DNA from: Kiloniellales bacterium
Lineage (GTDB): Bacteria > Pseudomonadota > Alphaproteobacteria > Kiloniellales > JAKSBE01
Direction: 5' to 3'
Assembly: GCA_022361275.1 (NCBI GenBank)
Contig: JAKSBE010000210.1
Span: 1-36,010 of the forward strand
DNA length: 36,010 nucleotides
The notes under the pieces are model-generated. The model saw only the letters and a list, made by a program, of their open reading frames with translations, was not told where the DNA came from and did no database searches. How positions within the stretch are numbered: position 1 is the first letter of the stretch; each line of letters begins with the position of its first letter. Below, piece after piece: positions 1-8,517 of the stretch. The position numbers and the translations under genes are program-made.

Positions 1-2
1 AC

Positions 3-32
3 CTCGAGGACGAGCTGGCCAAGCGCGGATGA
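3..32 (+). CDS. Possible C-terminal tail of an upstream gene (partial)
   Basis: The first bases read in frame as LEDELAKRG followed by TGA at 30-32. A charged, helix-like tail of this kind would fit the end of a gene starting before the window. Nothing else supports it: nine residues are too few to identify a family, and the open frame could be chance. Confidence 0.25.
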   Translation, partial: LEDELAKRG

Positions 33-733
33 CGGCAAACGAGGCGGGTTCCTGCGGCCGTTACGCCGACGCCAGAACACGCTTGGGGGACGGTGCTCGC
101 AAAGACCACAAAGGTTATTTTGCACGATGCCGGACGAACGGAGCAGCTCGGCGTCCTGTGGGGCGGCCTTCTGCGCAAGAACGCCTACGTCCTGTTTCCG
201 AGCGCGGGCTGCGCACTGATCTCCTCCACGCCGAAGTGGTCGTGCTTTTGGCAAGTGCTCCCGCGTTGGCGCGAGGAACACGTAGGCTTCTTTCCCGGAG
301 TCTCCGGCAGTTCGTCCGAATCCGCGGCCGTCCTGATGTCGGCGCTTCGCCAGGTCAGAGGCCAGCAACCCTGATCCTCCTGGCCGGCCCGCCTGTGACG
401 ACACAATTCGCCCGTCGGGCCGGGCCGGGCCGGGCCGGGCCGGGCCGGCTGGGCAGATGTGCGACCTTAGCGGCGACGATGGTCAGGGCCTCCACGGCCT
501 GGGCGACGTCGGGATCGGCGATGCGGAAGTGGCCGTGAGGCGGCGACCGAAAGGTCGGGGCCCTCTTTCATACTTCGATGCTTGCCGCAATATGATCTCG
601 GATCAAGCGGCACCTCCGGACCCGGGTCGCAGGCCTTCGGGGAAAAGCCATGTTGCCACCAAGCGCCCGGCTAACCTACGATACGGCGAGATACAGCCAA
701 ACCCAGGCCCTCAGGCATGCTAGAGGCTCGTCA
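33..733. other. Intergenic stretch without a recognisable gene
   Basis: Several overlapping open frames of 70-170 codons occur here on both strands, but none resembles a protein family I recognise and none has a convincing ribosome binding site. Their residue make-up (rich in Arg, Pro, Gly) is what high-GC non-coding DNA gives. The only distinct structure is the CGGGC tandem repeat at 416-445. The last part presumably holds the promoter of the cyclase gene; no clear -35/-10 pair is visible. Confidence 0.5.
416..445. repeat. Pentanucleotide tandem repeat (CGGGC)6
   Basis: Six uninterrupted copies of CGGGC, followed by the near copy CGGCT. It is a simple-sequence tract in non-coding DNA about 290 bp before the cyclase start. 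It could vary in length by slippage; there is no sign that it controls a gene. Confidence 0.9.
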
Positions 734-3700
734 ATGCGATGTCCCGCGTGCGACGCCACCAACCGTCCCTCTAGCAGGTACTGCGGCTTCTGCGGTGCGG
801 CCTTGGCGATGGCCTGCCAGCACTGCGGACACAAGAATCAGCCGACGGCACAATTCTGCAGCGCCTGCGGCAGCGTCCTCTCTCCGGTGCCGGGGGAGCA
901 GGCGGCCGAGGGCAGGACGTCACGCCCGCCCTGGGGGGAACGCAAGCAGGGCACCGTCCTCTTCGCGGATCTGGTCGGATCGACCCAGCTGATCGCCGAG
1001 CTCGACCCGGAGCAGGCGATGGAGCGGCTGCGACCGAGCCTGGGCCTGATGCGCGCGGCGGTGAAACGCTTCGGCGGGACGGTCATCCGCTCCCTCGGCG
1101 ACGGCATCATGGCCGTCTTCGGCGTCCCCCGCACCCAGGAAGCGCACGCCCTGCTCGCCTGTCAGGCGGCGATCGCCATGCAGCGTGCCTTCGAGTCGGA
1201 CAGCCATGCGATCAAGGTCCGCATCGGACTGCATTCCGGCGAGCTCGTGGTTTCGCAGGACGAGGACAGGCCGGAACCGGTGCCGCACGGCGCGACGATT
1301 CATCTGGCGAACCGGCTGGAGCAGATGGCCGCGCCCGGCGCCATCTGCCTGACCGGCGACTGCTATCGGCAGGTGAAGCTGCATTGCGACGTCCGCGCGC
1401 TCGGGCGACGCAACGCCAAGGGCTTCGCGAAGCCCGTCGAGACCTACGCCCTTCTGGGGGTCAAGCCCGCGGTCGCGAGCCAGCAGTTCCGGGCCATGAA
1501 CCTGACCCCCCTGCACGGCCGCGAAAAGGACCTCCAGGCGCTGCGGCACGCCCTGCGGCGCAGCGAGACCGGCGATGGGAGGGTGGTCGGCGTTTCGGGC
1601 GCCGCCGGCACCGGCAAGAGCCGGCTCTGCTACGAGTTCGCCGAGCGGTGCCGCCGCGGCGCCATCCCGGTCCTGGAGGCGCGTGCCCTGGTGTCCGAGC
1701 AGGCGACGCCCCTCCAGCCCGTACTGGAGTTCCTGCGTCTGTTCCTGGGCCTTTCCGCGTCCGAAGACGAAGCCGTGGCGCGCGATCGTATCGCGCAGCA
1801 TCCCGCCGTGGCCGGCCTGGACGCGGAGACGGACATCCCGCTCCTCTGCCAGTTCCTCGGTATCGACGGCCCCGACGCCGAGGTCCCTTTGCGGGGCTCC
1901 GGCGCACGCCGTTCGCGGCTGCGCCGGATCCTCGGCCAGATGGTCAGGCAGAGGGCCGCGCAGCCTTTCCTGATCCTGATCGAGGACTTGCATTGGCTGG
2001 ACTCCGGCAGCGCGGAGTTCGTCGACGAGATCGTGCAGGCGATCGCCGCGACCAAGGCGATGCTGGTGGTGAACTTCCGCCAGGCCTACACGGCAGCGTG
2101 GATGGATCAGCCCCACTACGAGGAGATCGCGCTGCGGGAACTGGACGCGGAGCAAACCGCCGCCCTCGTCGAAGAGCTGGTCGGTCCGCATCCCGAGCTG
2201 CGGCCGGTCAAGAGGCGGATCGTCGCGCGCTGCGGCGGCAACCCGTTCTTCGCCGAGGAGCTGGTCCAATCGCTCTCGGAGCGCGGCGTCGTCCGCGGAG
2301 AGCGGGGCAGCTACCGGCTGGGCCCGAGATCCGACGAAGACCTTCTTCCCGCCTCCGTGCAGGCCATCATCGGCGCACGGATCGACGCGCTCGCGCCGCA
2401 GGAAAAGACCGTCATCCACATTGCGGCGATCATCGGCAAGGAATTCCCGCTGTCGATCATCGAGGACGTCGCCGGCATGCCCCGCGCGCAGATCGAGGCC
2501 GTCATCGACCGCCTGCACCGGGCCCAGTTGATCGAGCCGCGCTTCGCCTCTTCCGATCAGGAGTACTTCTTCCGGCATCCGCTGATACAGGACGCCGCCT
2601 ACAACGAGCAGCTCAAGAGCCGGCGAAGCGAGCTGCACGCCGCGGTCGCCGGCGCCTTGACCCACCGCTACAGCGCCAGGCTCGACGAGTTCTCCGCCCT
2701 CATCGCGCACCACTACGAGGCCGCCGGCGAACCCGCGCGCGCCGCGATCTATGCCGCCCGGGCCGCGGTGTGGATCGGCAGCGCCGCGTCCGCGCAAGCC
2801 CTGCAGCACTGGCACAGGGTGCTGCGGCTGCTCGAGGATCAGCCCCATTCGGTCATGTACGACACCCTGCGCATGCGGGCCAGCGGCCAGATCGCCATGT
2901 TCGGCTGGCGGGAAGGCATGACGGCGGAGGAGGCCAGGCCCTACATCGACGCGGCCCTCGGATGGGCGCGCAAGATCGACAACTCCATGACCTCGCTCCT
3001 GCTGGCCGCCGACGGGCGCATCGCCGTCGCCAGCGGCTATTCGGCGGACGACTACATCGCGGGCATCCAGGAAGCCCTGACGATCGAGGGCGCGCAGGGC
3101 AATCCGGGGCGGATGGCCACGCTCAACGCGCTGTTCTGCCACGCCAACTGGCGGGCCGGCTATCTGAGCGCGGCGCTCGAAGCGAACGGCCGTGCGCTTC
3201 AGGACGTCAAGGCGGTTCTTCCCTTCGACGAGGAGTTCCTGGGCCTGGACGTCGAACAGTGGATGAACTGCCTGCGCGGACGCATCCTGGTCCGCCAGGG
3301 GCGCTTCGACGAAGCCGAAGGCTGCCTGGGTCGGGTGCTGAGTACCGAGGCGGCGCGGCTCGACCCGGCGGTGCAGCTGATTCCGCACCTGGCCTATGTC
3401 GACCTCGCCTATTTCCGCGGCGACGCGGCGATGGCGCGGGAGCACGCCGCCCGCGTCGTGCAGATTGCCGAAAAGGGGCAGAACCCCTATCTCCAGGTCT
3501 ATGCCCTCGGCTGCTCGGGCACCGCGCTCTTGATCGAGGAGGATTTCCTCGGTGCGGCCCGCAAGCTGACGGAAGGCGTCGACTACGCCCAGTCGGCCAA
3601 GGCCGCGCTCGAGTTCGAGCCGGAGATGATGGCCAGTCTCGCGGACTGCTACCACCGCTTGGGAGAGCCGGAGCGGGCCGTGTCGATCGCCCGGCGGACC

Positions 3701-3937
3701 ATCGAGCTCGCCCAGCGGCGCGGCGCGCGGATGGCGGAGTGCCGGGCCGCGATCATCTACTCCGCCGCCCTGATCGCCGTCTCCGGCAAGCGGCGGCAGG
3801 CGCCGCCGCCGCTGAAGTTCGACCAGGCCGAGGAACTGATCCGGGTGACCGGCGCCAGCGTCTTCTCGGAGCGCTTGGCGCGGGAGCGTGCGCTCATGTC
3901 CGGGAAGCTGTATTCCTGCGGTACACAAGAAGAGTGA
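734..3937 (+). CDS. Zinc-ribbon adenylate/guanylate cyclase with AAA-type ATPase and TPR region
   Basis: This 1067-residue multidomain signalling protein probably makes cAMP (or cGMP) under control of a STAND-like ATPase module. Four CxxC pairs at residues 3-6, 17-20, 28-31 and 42-45 form a double zinc ribbon. A class III cyclase domain follows (about 70-250), with metal-binding Asp79 in FADLVGST and Asp123 in GDGIMAVFG. A P-loop ATPase comes next, with Walker A GAAGTGKS (Lys about 295) and Walker B FLILIEDLHWLD (about 411-421). The remaining C-terminal 500 residues are helical and TPR-like. I chose ATG 734 because it begins the first CxxC and has AGAGG seven bases upstream; a longer in-frame start at 650 adds sequence without homology. 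No membrane segment is seen, so it is probably cytoplasmic. The ligand sensed is unknown. The 3' end overlaps the convergent methyltransferase by 44 bp. Confidence 0.93.
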   Translation: MRCPACDATNRPSSRYCGFCGAALAMACQHCGHKNQPTAQFCSACGSVLSPVPGEQAAEGRTSRPPWGERKQGTVLFADLVGSTQLIAELDPEQAMERLRPSLGLMRAAVKRFGGTVIRSLGDGIMAVFGVPRTQEAHALLACQAAIAMQRAFESDSHAIKVRIGLHSGELVVSQDEDRPEPVPHGATIHLANRLEQMAAPGAICLTGDCYRQVKLHCDVRALGRRNAKGFAKPVETYALLGVKPAVASQQFRAMNLTPLHGREKDLQALRHALRRSETGDGRVVGVSGAAGTGKSRLCYEFAERCRRGAIPVLEARALVSEQATPLQPVLEFLRLFLGLSASEDEAVARDRIAQHPAVAGLDAETDIPLLCQFLGIDGPDAEVPLRGSGARRSRLRRILGQMVRQRAAQPFLILIEDLHWLDSGSAEFVDEIVQAIAATKAMLVVNFRQAYTAAWMDQPHYEEIALRELDAEQTAALVEELVGPHPELRPVKRRIVARCGGNPFFAEELVQSLSERGVVRGERGSYRLGPRSDEDLLPASVQAIIGARIDALAPQEKTVIHIAAIIGKEFPLSIIEDVAGMPRAQIEAVIDRLHRAQLIEPRFASSDQEYFFRHPLIQDAAYNEQLKSRRSELHAAVAGALTHRYSARLDEFSALIAHHYEAAGEPARAAIYAARAAVWIGSAASAQALQHWHRVLRLLEDQPHSVMYDTLRMRASGQIAMFGWREGMTAEEARPYIDAALGWARKIDNSMTSLLLAADGRIAVASGYSADDYIAGIQEALTIEGAQGNPGRMATLNALFCHANWRAGYLSAALEANGRALQDVKAVLPFDEEFLGLDVEQWMNCLRGRILVRQGRFDEAEGCLGRVLSTEAARLDPAVQLIPHLAYVDLAYFRGDAAMAREHAARVVQIAEKGQNPYLQVYALGCSGTALLIEEDFLGAARKLTEGVDYAQSAKAALEFEPEMMASLADCYHRLGEPERAVSIARRTIELAQRRGARMAECRAAIIYSAALIAVSGKRRQAPPPLKFDQAEELIRVTGASVFSERLARERALMSGKLYSCGTQEE

Positions 3938-4550
3938 ACTCCGGCTGGCCGTAGCCCTCGAGCAGCGTGACCGCCGCGCCGTACGCCCGCTCGCAATGAC
4001 GGATCCAGATCTCCGGCCGCACCCGGTAGAGCCCTTCGGGGGCCTCGTCGTCCGGGCGCTCCAGCTTGAAGTTGACCGCGAAGCCCCGGCGGCTGGAGGC
4101 CTGCAGACCGTCCAAGGTCAGGGCGACGAAGCGCTCCCAGGTCGCTCTCGGCTGCGCCGGCTTGACGTTGAAGATGCCGCTGGCGACGCTGTAGTCGGCC
4201 ATCCTCACCCTGGCGTCCCCGGTGACGAAAGCGGCCCAGGGATAGGCCCGCCACAGCCGCTTCGCCCGGCGGCTCATGGCCGCCGCCAAGTCGATGCCCA
4301 GATAGTCGATCCTGGCCTCCGCGTGGCGCCTTGCCAGATAGCCGACCAGGGCGCCGTAGCCGCAGCCGACGTCGTTCAGCGAAAAGGGCGCCGCGAAGTC
4401 GCAGAGCTTCAGGAGCTGCAGGAAGCGCAGTTCCTGGGACGCGATGCAGGTCCAGTCGACGCCCAAGGGGGTGGCGCCGTAGCGCCGAAGACGGTCGGAG
4501 TAGTAGCCGACGACGGAGGACCGGAGCCTCGACAGCTCATCGCCGTCCAT
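3894..4550 (-). CDS. Class I SAM-dependent methyltransferase
   Basis: 218 residues with a Rossmann-type SAM-binding motif I (LNDVGCGYGALVGYLA, about 57-72), an acidic strand-2 end (YLGIDLAAAM) and a motif-II-like GDARV. The N-terminal part (YYSDRLRRYGATPLGVDW) is typical of small stand-alone methyltransferases acting on small molecules. The substrate cannot be told. It lies 13 bp downstream of the unknown gene at 4564-5040, so the two are probably co-transcribed. Its last 44 bp are antisense to the end of the cyclase gene. No signal peptide, so cytoplasmic. Confidence 0.88.
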   Translation of the reverse strand: MDGDELSRLRSSVVGYYSDRLRRYGATPLGVDWTCIASQELRFLQLLKLCDFAAPFSLNDVGCGYGALVGYLARRHAEARIDYLGIDLAAAMSRRAKRLWRAYPWAAFVTGDARVRMADYSVASGIFNVKPAQPRATWERFVALTLDGLQASSRRGFAVNFKLERPDDEAPEGLYRVRPEIWIRHCERAYGAAVTLLEGYGQPEFTLLVYRRNTASRT

Positions 4551-4563
4551 GGCCGCCCCGCCG

Positions 4564-5040
4564 TCATTCGGCCTTGGCGCGGCGCTTCGCTCGGTCCTTC
4601 TCGATCGGGGTCATGGGCAAGGAGATGACCAGGAATTGCTGGGTCGAGTAGACCAGGGCGAGTTTCGGCCTCGACGAGACCTTGACCTGCGGGTCCTTGT
4701 CGAAGTTGTGAGAGGTGAAGTGAACGGGAATGGCTTCACCCTTCGCCAGATGGGTGCGCAGGACCGTTATGACCCGCTCTTCACCGTTGACTCCCTTCTT
4801 GTCGGAGGGCCGCTGCCTGAGCAGGTCCAAGTATTTGTACCAGCCGCGCCGATCGCGCCAGTTGTTGATCGGCCCCAGGTTGAGGAGGCCGAAGGATTCC
4901 CTCAAGGAATGCTGGGTCGAGAAGACATCGAAGGCCTTCTGCAAGGCGATCATCTCGACGATCGCATCGCCTGGCGCAAAGCGCAGATTGAGCCGATCCA
5001 AAAGCCCCGCAACAATCACGTCCGGCACCTTGTCGCCCAT
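4564..5040 (-). CDS. Conserved-looking hypothetical protein
   Basis: 158 residues that I do not recognise. The sequence looks like a real folded protein: balanced composition, alternating hydrophobic stretches (VIVAGLLDRL, LALVYSTQQFLVISL), a Trp-rich segment NNWRDRRGWYKYLDLL near the middle and a very basic C terminus (EKDRAKRRAKAE). A good ribosome binding site, AGGGGGAT, precedes ATG 5040. No signal peptide or membrane helix. It starts a likely two-gene unit with the methyltransferase, which suggests a shared but unknown role. A function in DNA or RNA handling would fit the basic tail but is only a guess. Confidence 0.7.
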   Translation of the reverse strand: MGDKVPDVIVAGLLDRLNLRFAPGDAIVEMIALQKAFDVFSTQHSLRESFGLLNLGPINNWRDRRGWYKYLDLLRQRPSDKKGVNGEERVITVLRTHLAKGEAIPVHFTSHNFDKDPQVKVSSRPKLALVYSTQQFLVISLPMTPIEKDRAKRRAKAE

Positions 5041-5375
5041 CGTGATCCCCCTGCTTCAAATGGTCCGACGAGACGGAGTGTAGCACAGATGCCACCTCTG
5101 CGCGAGACGGGTCCGGGAGCGCTGCAAGACCGCCGCCGGACTCCGGATCGCCCTGGCGCCAGAGCGGCGCGACGCACGGGCGGGCGACGCACGGGCGGGC
5201 GGAGCACGGCCGTTGGCGACAACCGCATCCCGAAGTTGTGAGAAGACAGGAAAACCACAAGGCGCGTAAGGTTTAGTGCGTGGCTGGTCTCGGCGCCTTC
5301 GGGCCTGTGGCTGGACGACATGGCAGGCCCTGAAGGCACCGCAGCCGTTCGTACAACGGTTCGAAAGGAAGGGTC
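5041..5375. other. Divergent intergenic region with tandem repeats and a hairpin
   Basis: This 335-bp gap separates the minus-strand unknown gene from the plus-strand DUF2189 gene and must hold both promoters. It contains the 15-bp tandem repeat at 5169-5198. It also contains a long imperfect hairpin with arms at 5292-5307 and 5334-5350 (GGCGCCTTCGGGCCTG against its near-complement, one gap and one mismatch, 26-base loop) in the probable leader of the DUF2189 gene. I see no open frame worth calling and no clear promoter hexamers. Confidence 0.55.
5169..5198. repeat. 15-bp tandem repeat, two perfect copies plus a degenerate third
   Basis: The unit GCGACGCACGGGCGG occurs at 5169-5183 and 5184-5198, followed by a decayed third copy beginning GCGGAGCACGG. 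It lies in the divergent intergenic region; no function can be assigned. Confidence 0.85.
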
Positions 5376-6242
5376 ATGGCCACCATACGCAATCCCATCG
5401 AATGGGGCGCCGACCAGTTCCGGCGGGCGACACAGCACGCAGGATCGACCGGCCGCGCCCTGCGCGGGAGCGCGGCGGAGACCGCGGCCGGGCCGCTGAC
5501 GGTCCGGCGGATCGGGCTCGCCGATCTGGGCGAGGTGCTGCGCAAGGGCCTCGCCGACTTCGCCGCGTACCGGACCGACGTGGTCTTCCTCTGCCTGATC
5601 TATCCCGTCATCGGCCTGGTTCTGGCGCGCCTCGCCTTCGACCACGACCTTCTGCCGCTGCTCTTCCCAGTCGTCTCGGGCTTCGCGCTCCTGGGCCCGG
5701 TCGCGGCGGTCGGGCTCTACGAAATGAGCCGGCAGCGCGAGCAGGGCGTCGTGGGGAGCTGGACCAAGGCCTTCGGGGTGATCGGCGCGCCGGCCTTCGG
5801 CGCGATCGTGGTCCTCGGCCTGATGCTGCTGGCCGTGTTCCTGCTGTGGCTGGTCACGGCCCAGGTCATCTACCTCTACACTCTGGGGCCCGAGCCGCCG
5901 GCCTCGGCCGCCGCCTTCCTGGGCGAGGTGATCGGCACCAAGGCGGGCTGGACCATGATCGGGGTCGGGATCGGGGTCGGCTTCCTCTTCGCCCTCCTTG
6001 TGCTGGCGACCAGCGTGATCTCTTTCCCGCTGCTGCTGGACCGGGACGTCGGGATCTGGACGGCAATCGAGACCTCGGCACGGGTCACGGCCGCGAACCC
6101 GCTGCCCATCGCCGCCTGGGGCGTGATCGTCGCCGCGGGACTGCTGATCGGCTCGCTGCCGCTGTTCCTGGGGCTGGTCGTGGTCCTGCCGGTGCTGGGC
6201 CATGCGACCTGGCACCTCTACCGCCGGACGGTGGCGCCCTGA
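5376..6242 (+). CDS. DUF2189 family integral membrane protein
   Basis: 288 residues with a soluble N terminus of about 65 residues and then about six hydrophobic segments, including VVFLCLIYPVIGLVLARLAF, LFPVVSGFALLGPVAAVGLY, a segment ending in AVFLLWLVTAQVIYLYTL and VGIGVGFLFALLVLATSVISF. The pattern, including FALLGPVAAVGLYEMSRQRE, matches the DUF2189 family of alphaproteobacterial inner-membrane proteins of unknown function. The start at 5376 has a strong AAAGGAAGG ribosome binding site. It converges with pap, with 24 bp between stops. No substrate or partner is known. Confidence 0.9.
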   Translation: MATIRNPIEWGADQFRRATQHAGSTGRALRGSAAETAAGPLTVRRIGLADLGEVLRKGLADFAAYRTDVVFLCLIYPVIGLVLARLAFDHDLLPLLFPVVSGFALLGPVAAVGLYEMSRQREQGVVGSWTKAFGVIGAPAFGAIVVLGLMLLAVFLLWLVTAQVIYLYTLGPEPPASAAAFLGEVIGTKAGWTMIGVGIGVGFLFALLVLATSVISFPLLLDRDVGIWTAIETSARVTAANPLPIAAWGVIVAAGLLIGSLPLFLGLVVVLPVLGHATWHLYRRTVAP

Positions 6243-6266
6243 GGCCAAGCGCGGGGCAGCAGGACC

Positions 6267-7754
6267 TCAGAGCTCGGCCTCGAGGCGGTCGGCGAGGGTC
6301 TTCAGGACCTTGACCCGGGCGAAGTACTTGTCGTTGGCCTCGACCAGGGTCCAGGGCGCGGCGGCGGTGCTGGTGCGGTCGACCATGTCGTGGACCGCCT
6401 GCTTGTAGGCCCGCCACTTGCGCCGGTTGCGCCAGTCCTCCTCGGTGATCTTGTGGCGCTTGTAGCCGATCGCCTCGCGCGCCTTGAAGCGGCGGAGCTG
6501 CTCCTTCTTGTCGATGGCGAGCCAGAACTTGACGACGACGATGCCGTCGTCGGCCAGCTCCGCCTCGAAGGAGCGGATCTCGTCGTAGGCGCGCATCCAG
6601 TCGTCCTCGGCGGCGAAGCCTTCGACCCGCTCGACCAGGACCCGACCGTACCAGGAGCGGTCGAAGAGGGTGACGTGGCCGCGCGGGGGAATGCGTCGCC
6701 AGAAGCGCCAGAGATAGGGCTGCGCCTGCTCCTCGTCGCTGGGCGCGGCGATGGGGATGACCCGGGTCATGCGCGGGTCGAGCGCCTGGACGACGCGACG
6801 GATGCCGCCGCCCTTCCCGGCGGCGTCGTTGCCTTCGAAGACCGCCACCAGGGCGCGGTCCTCGAACCTGCGGCTCAGGGTGAGCGCGGTCAGGCGGCGC
6901 TGCGCCTCCTTCAGCCGGGGCTTGTAGTCCTCCCGCGTCAGCGCCTTGGACAGGTCCAGGGAGTCCAGGAGGTTGGGGCCGGCGCGGCTGATGGTGGTAC
7001 TGGTGCCGGACTTGGGGACCTTCGGCGCCGCCCCGGCGAGCCGCTCGCATATGGCATCGGCCAGGGTCCGGCCGAGGGTCAGGTCGCGGTAGTGCGGGTC
7101 GGCGCTCGCCAGAGGGATCCAGGGCGCATAGGCGGTGCTGGTCGCGCTGACCAGTTCCTCCAGGATCTCGACGGCGTGGTCGTAGCGCTTGGCAAAGGCC
7201 TTGCCGAGCTCGGCCTCCTCTTCGGAGAGCTTCCAGGCCGCGGCGCCCTCCTTCTTGAGCTTCTTGATCCCCTTGATGCTGCGCTTCTTCGGCAGGAAGA
7301 AGAAGGCTTTGAGGAAGAGCGCGCCTTCCTGCGCCAGCAGCTGCTCGAACCGCCGGATCTCGTCGATCCGGGCCCCGAACTGCCCGTGGTCGATGCGGTC
7401 GAGGAAGTAGTCGCGCATCGGGCCGTCGTACCAAGCGTTGAGGAAGATGCCGATCCGGCCCTTGGCCGGCAGCGCGCGCCAGAAGCGCCAGAGGCGCGGC
7501 CGGTCCCGCTCCTCCTCGCTGGGCCGGACGGCGGCGTACGGCCGGATGTGCCGGGGGTCCATCCAGCTCTGGAGCTGCCTGGCCGCGGCGCTGCGGCCGA
7601 GGACGTCCATGCCGGAGAGCAGGACGATGACCGGGAAGTCCCCGGCCTCGAGGAGATCGAACTGGGCGTCGATCAAGCGGCCGCGCAGCAGCGGCTCTTC
7701 GGCCTCGTACTCGGCCTCGCCGATCTCGTGCGCCAGTTTCAGGGATTCGAACAT
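6267..7754 (-). CDS. pap: Polyphosphate:AMP phosphotransferase (two-domain PPK2)
   Basis: 495 residues made of two fused PPK2 domains, the architecture of class II PPK2 (Pap), which transfers phosphate from polyphosphate to AMP to give ADP. The N-terminal domain (about 1-240) has a degenerate Walker A, GMDVLGRSA. The C-terminal domain (about 260-495) keeps an intact Walker A, GNDAAGKGG, a lid-like region and Walker B FDRSWYGR, so it should carry catalysis as in characterised Pap proteins. Cytoplasmic. It lies 82 bp downstream of the response regulator in the same direction, which suggests read-through from, or control by, the two-component system. The leader contains repeated GAGGGGGC units, one of which serves as ribosome binding site. 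Low cellular ADP or phosphate stress would be the expected context. Confidence 0.95.
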   Translation of the reverse strand: MFESLKLAHEIGEAEYEAEEPLLRGRLIDAQFDLLEAGDFPVIVLLSGMDVLGRSAAARQLQSWMDPRHIRPYAAVRPSEEERDRPRLWRFWRALPAKGRIGIFLNAWYDGPMRDYFLDRIDHGQFGARIDEIRRFEQLLAQEGALFLKAFFFLPKKRSIKGIKKLKKEGAAAWKLSEEEAELGKAFAKRYDHAVEILEELVSATSTAYAPWIPLASADPHYRDLTLGRTLADAICERLAGAAPKVPKSGTSTTISRAGPNLLDSLDLSKALTREDYKPRLKEAQRRLTALTLSRRFEDRALVAVFEGNDAAGKGGGIRRVVQALDPRMTRVIPIAAPSDEEQAQPYLWRFWRRIPPRGHVTLFDRSWYGRVLVERVEGFAAEDDWMRAYDEIRSFEAELADDGIVVVKFWLAIDKKEQLRRFKAREAIGYKRHKITEEDWRNRRKWRAYKQAVHDMVDRTSTAAAPWTLVEANDKYFARVKVLKTLADRLEAEL

Positions 7755-7836
7755 CGCCCTCGCCCCCTCGCCCCCTCGTCCGGTCAGACATGCCCCAGCC
7801 TACCAGGGCGAGGGCCCGGCGGCAGCAGGCGTCCGG

Positions 7837-8517
7837 TCAGGCGGGCTTATCCAGGCGGTAGCCGTGGCCGCGCACGGTCTCGATGGCGGGGACGTCGGGG
7901 CCGCTGCCCAGCTTGCGGCGCAGCCGGCCGACGTAGACGTCGACGACGTTGGTGAGGGGATCGGAGTCGTAGCCCCAGACGCTCGAGAGGATGCGCTGGC
8001 GGGAGAAGACCTTGCCGGGCGCGCCGAGGAAGAGATCGAGGATCGCGATCTCCTTCGCGGTCAGGTCGAGGCGCTGCTCGCCGCAGGTCACGATCATCGA
8101 TTCCCGGTCGAAGACCAGCGCCCCGCAGGAAACCCGCTCGGTCGGCTTCTCGAAGTTGCCGGCCCGCCGGACCAGGGCCTCGAGCCGGGCGAGCAGCTCG
8201 TCGAAGGCGAAGGGCTTGGTCAGGTAGTCGTCGGCGCCGAGCTTAAGGCCCTTGACCCGATCGTCGAGCTCGTCCATCGCGGTCAGCATCAGGATCGGGG
8301 TCAGCACGCCGTTGCGGCGGAGCTGCGCGCAGACCTCGTGTCCGTGCAGCCTGGGCAGCATGAGGTCGAGGACGATGACGTCGAACGCGCCCTGCTGGCC
8401 CAGGTCGAGGCCGTCGAGGCCGTCGCGGGCGACCGTCACCCCGAAGCCCTCGGCCTTGAGCCCGCGCTCGATGAAGTCGGCGACGCGGCGCTCGTCCTCG
8501 ACCAGCAGGACGTTCAT
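7837..8517 (-). CDS. OmpR/PhoB-family response regulator
   Basis: 226 residues. The receiver domain (1-120) has the acidic pair Glu7/Asp8, phospho-acceptor Asp51 in VIVLDLMLP and the conserved Lys of LTKPF near 101. The C-terminal winged-helix domain (about 130-225) ends with the recognition helix and wing typical of OmpR-type DNA binders (NVVDVYVGRLRRKL, ETVRGHGYRL). ATG 8517 overlaps the TGA of the kinase gene as ATGA, so the two are translationally coupled. OmpR-type regulators bind tandem 10-11-bp direct repeats as dimers, and such an array lies upstream of the operon at 10311-10372. The signal sensed is unknown; pap downstream is one possible target. Confidence 0.95.
   Translation of the reverse strand: MNVLLVEDERRVADFIERGLKAEGFGVTVARDGLDGLDLGQQGAFDVIVLDLMLPRLHGHEVCAQLRRNGVLTPILMLTAMDELDDRVKGLKLGADDYLTKPFAFDELLARLEALVRRAGNFEKPTERVSCGALVFDRESMIVTCGEQRLDLTAKEIAILDLFLGAPGKVFSRQRILSSVWGYDSDPLTNVVDVYVGRLRRKLGSGPDVPAIETVRGHGYRLDKPA

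Noticed and set aside
93-406. Overlapping small open frames on both strands before the cyclase
   Set aside because: No family resemblance, poor ribosome binding sites and low-quality composition; left as intergenic.
416-445. CGGGC repeats as a CRISPR or origin-like iteron array
   Set aside because: A 5-bp unit without spacers is a simple-sequence repeat; no cas or replication gene is near.
920-3928. 1002-codon open frame antisense to the cyclase gene
   Set aside because: It mirrors a gene with clear domains on the plus strand; its Asp/Arg/Gly/Leu-rich make-up is the usual antisense shadow in high-GC DNA.
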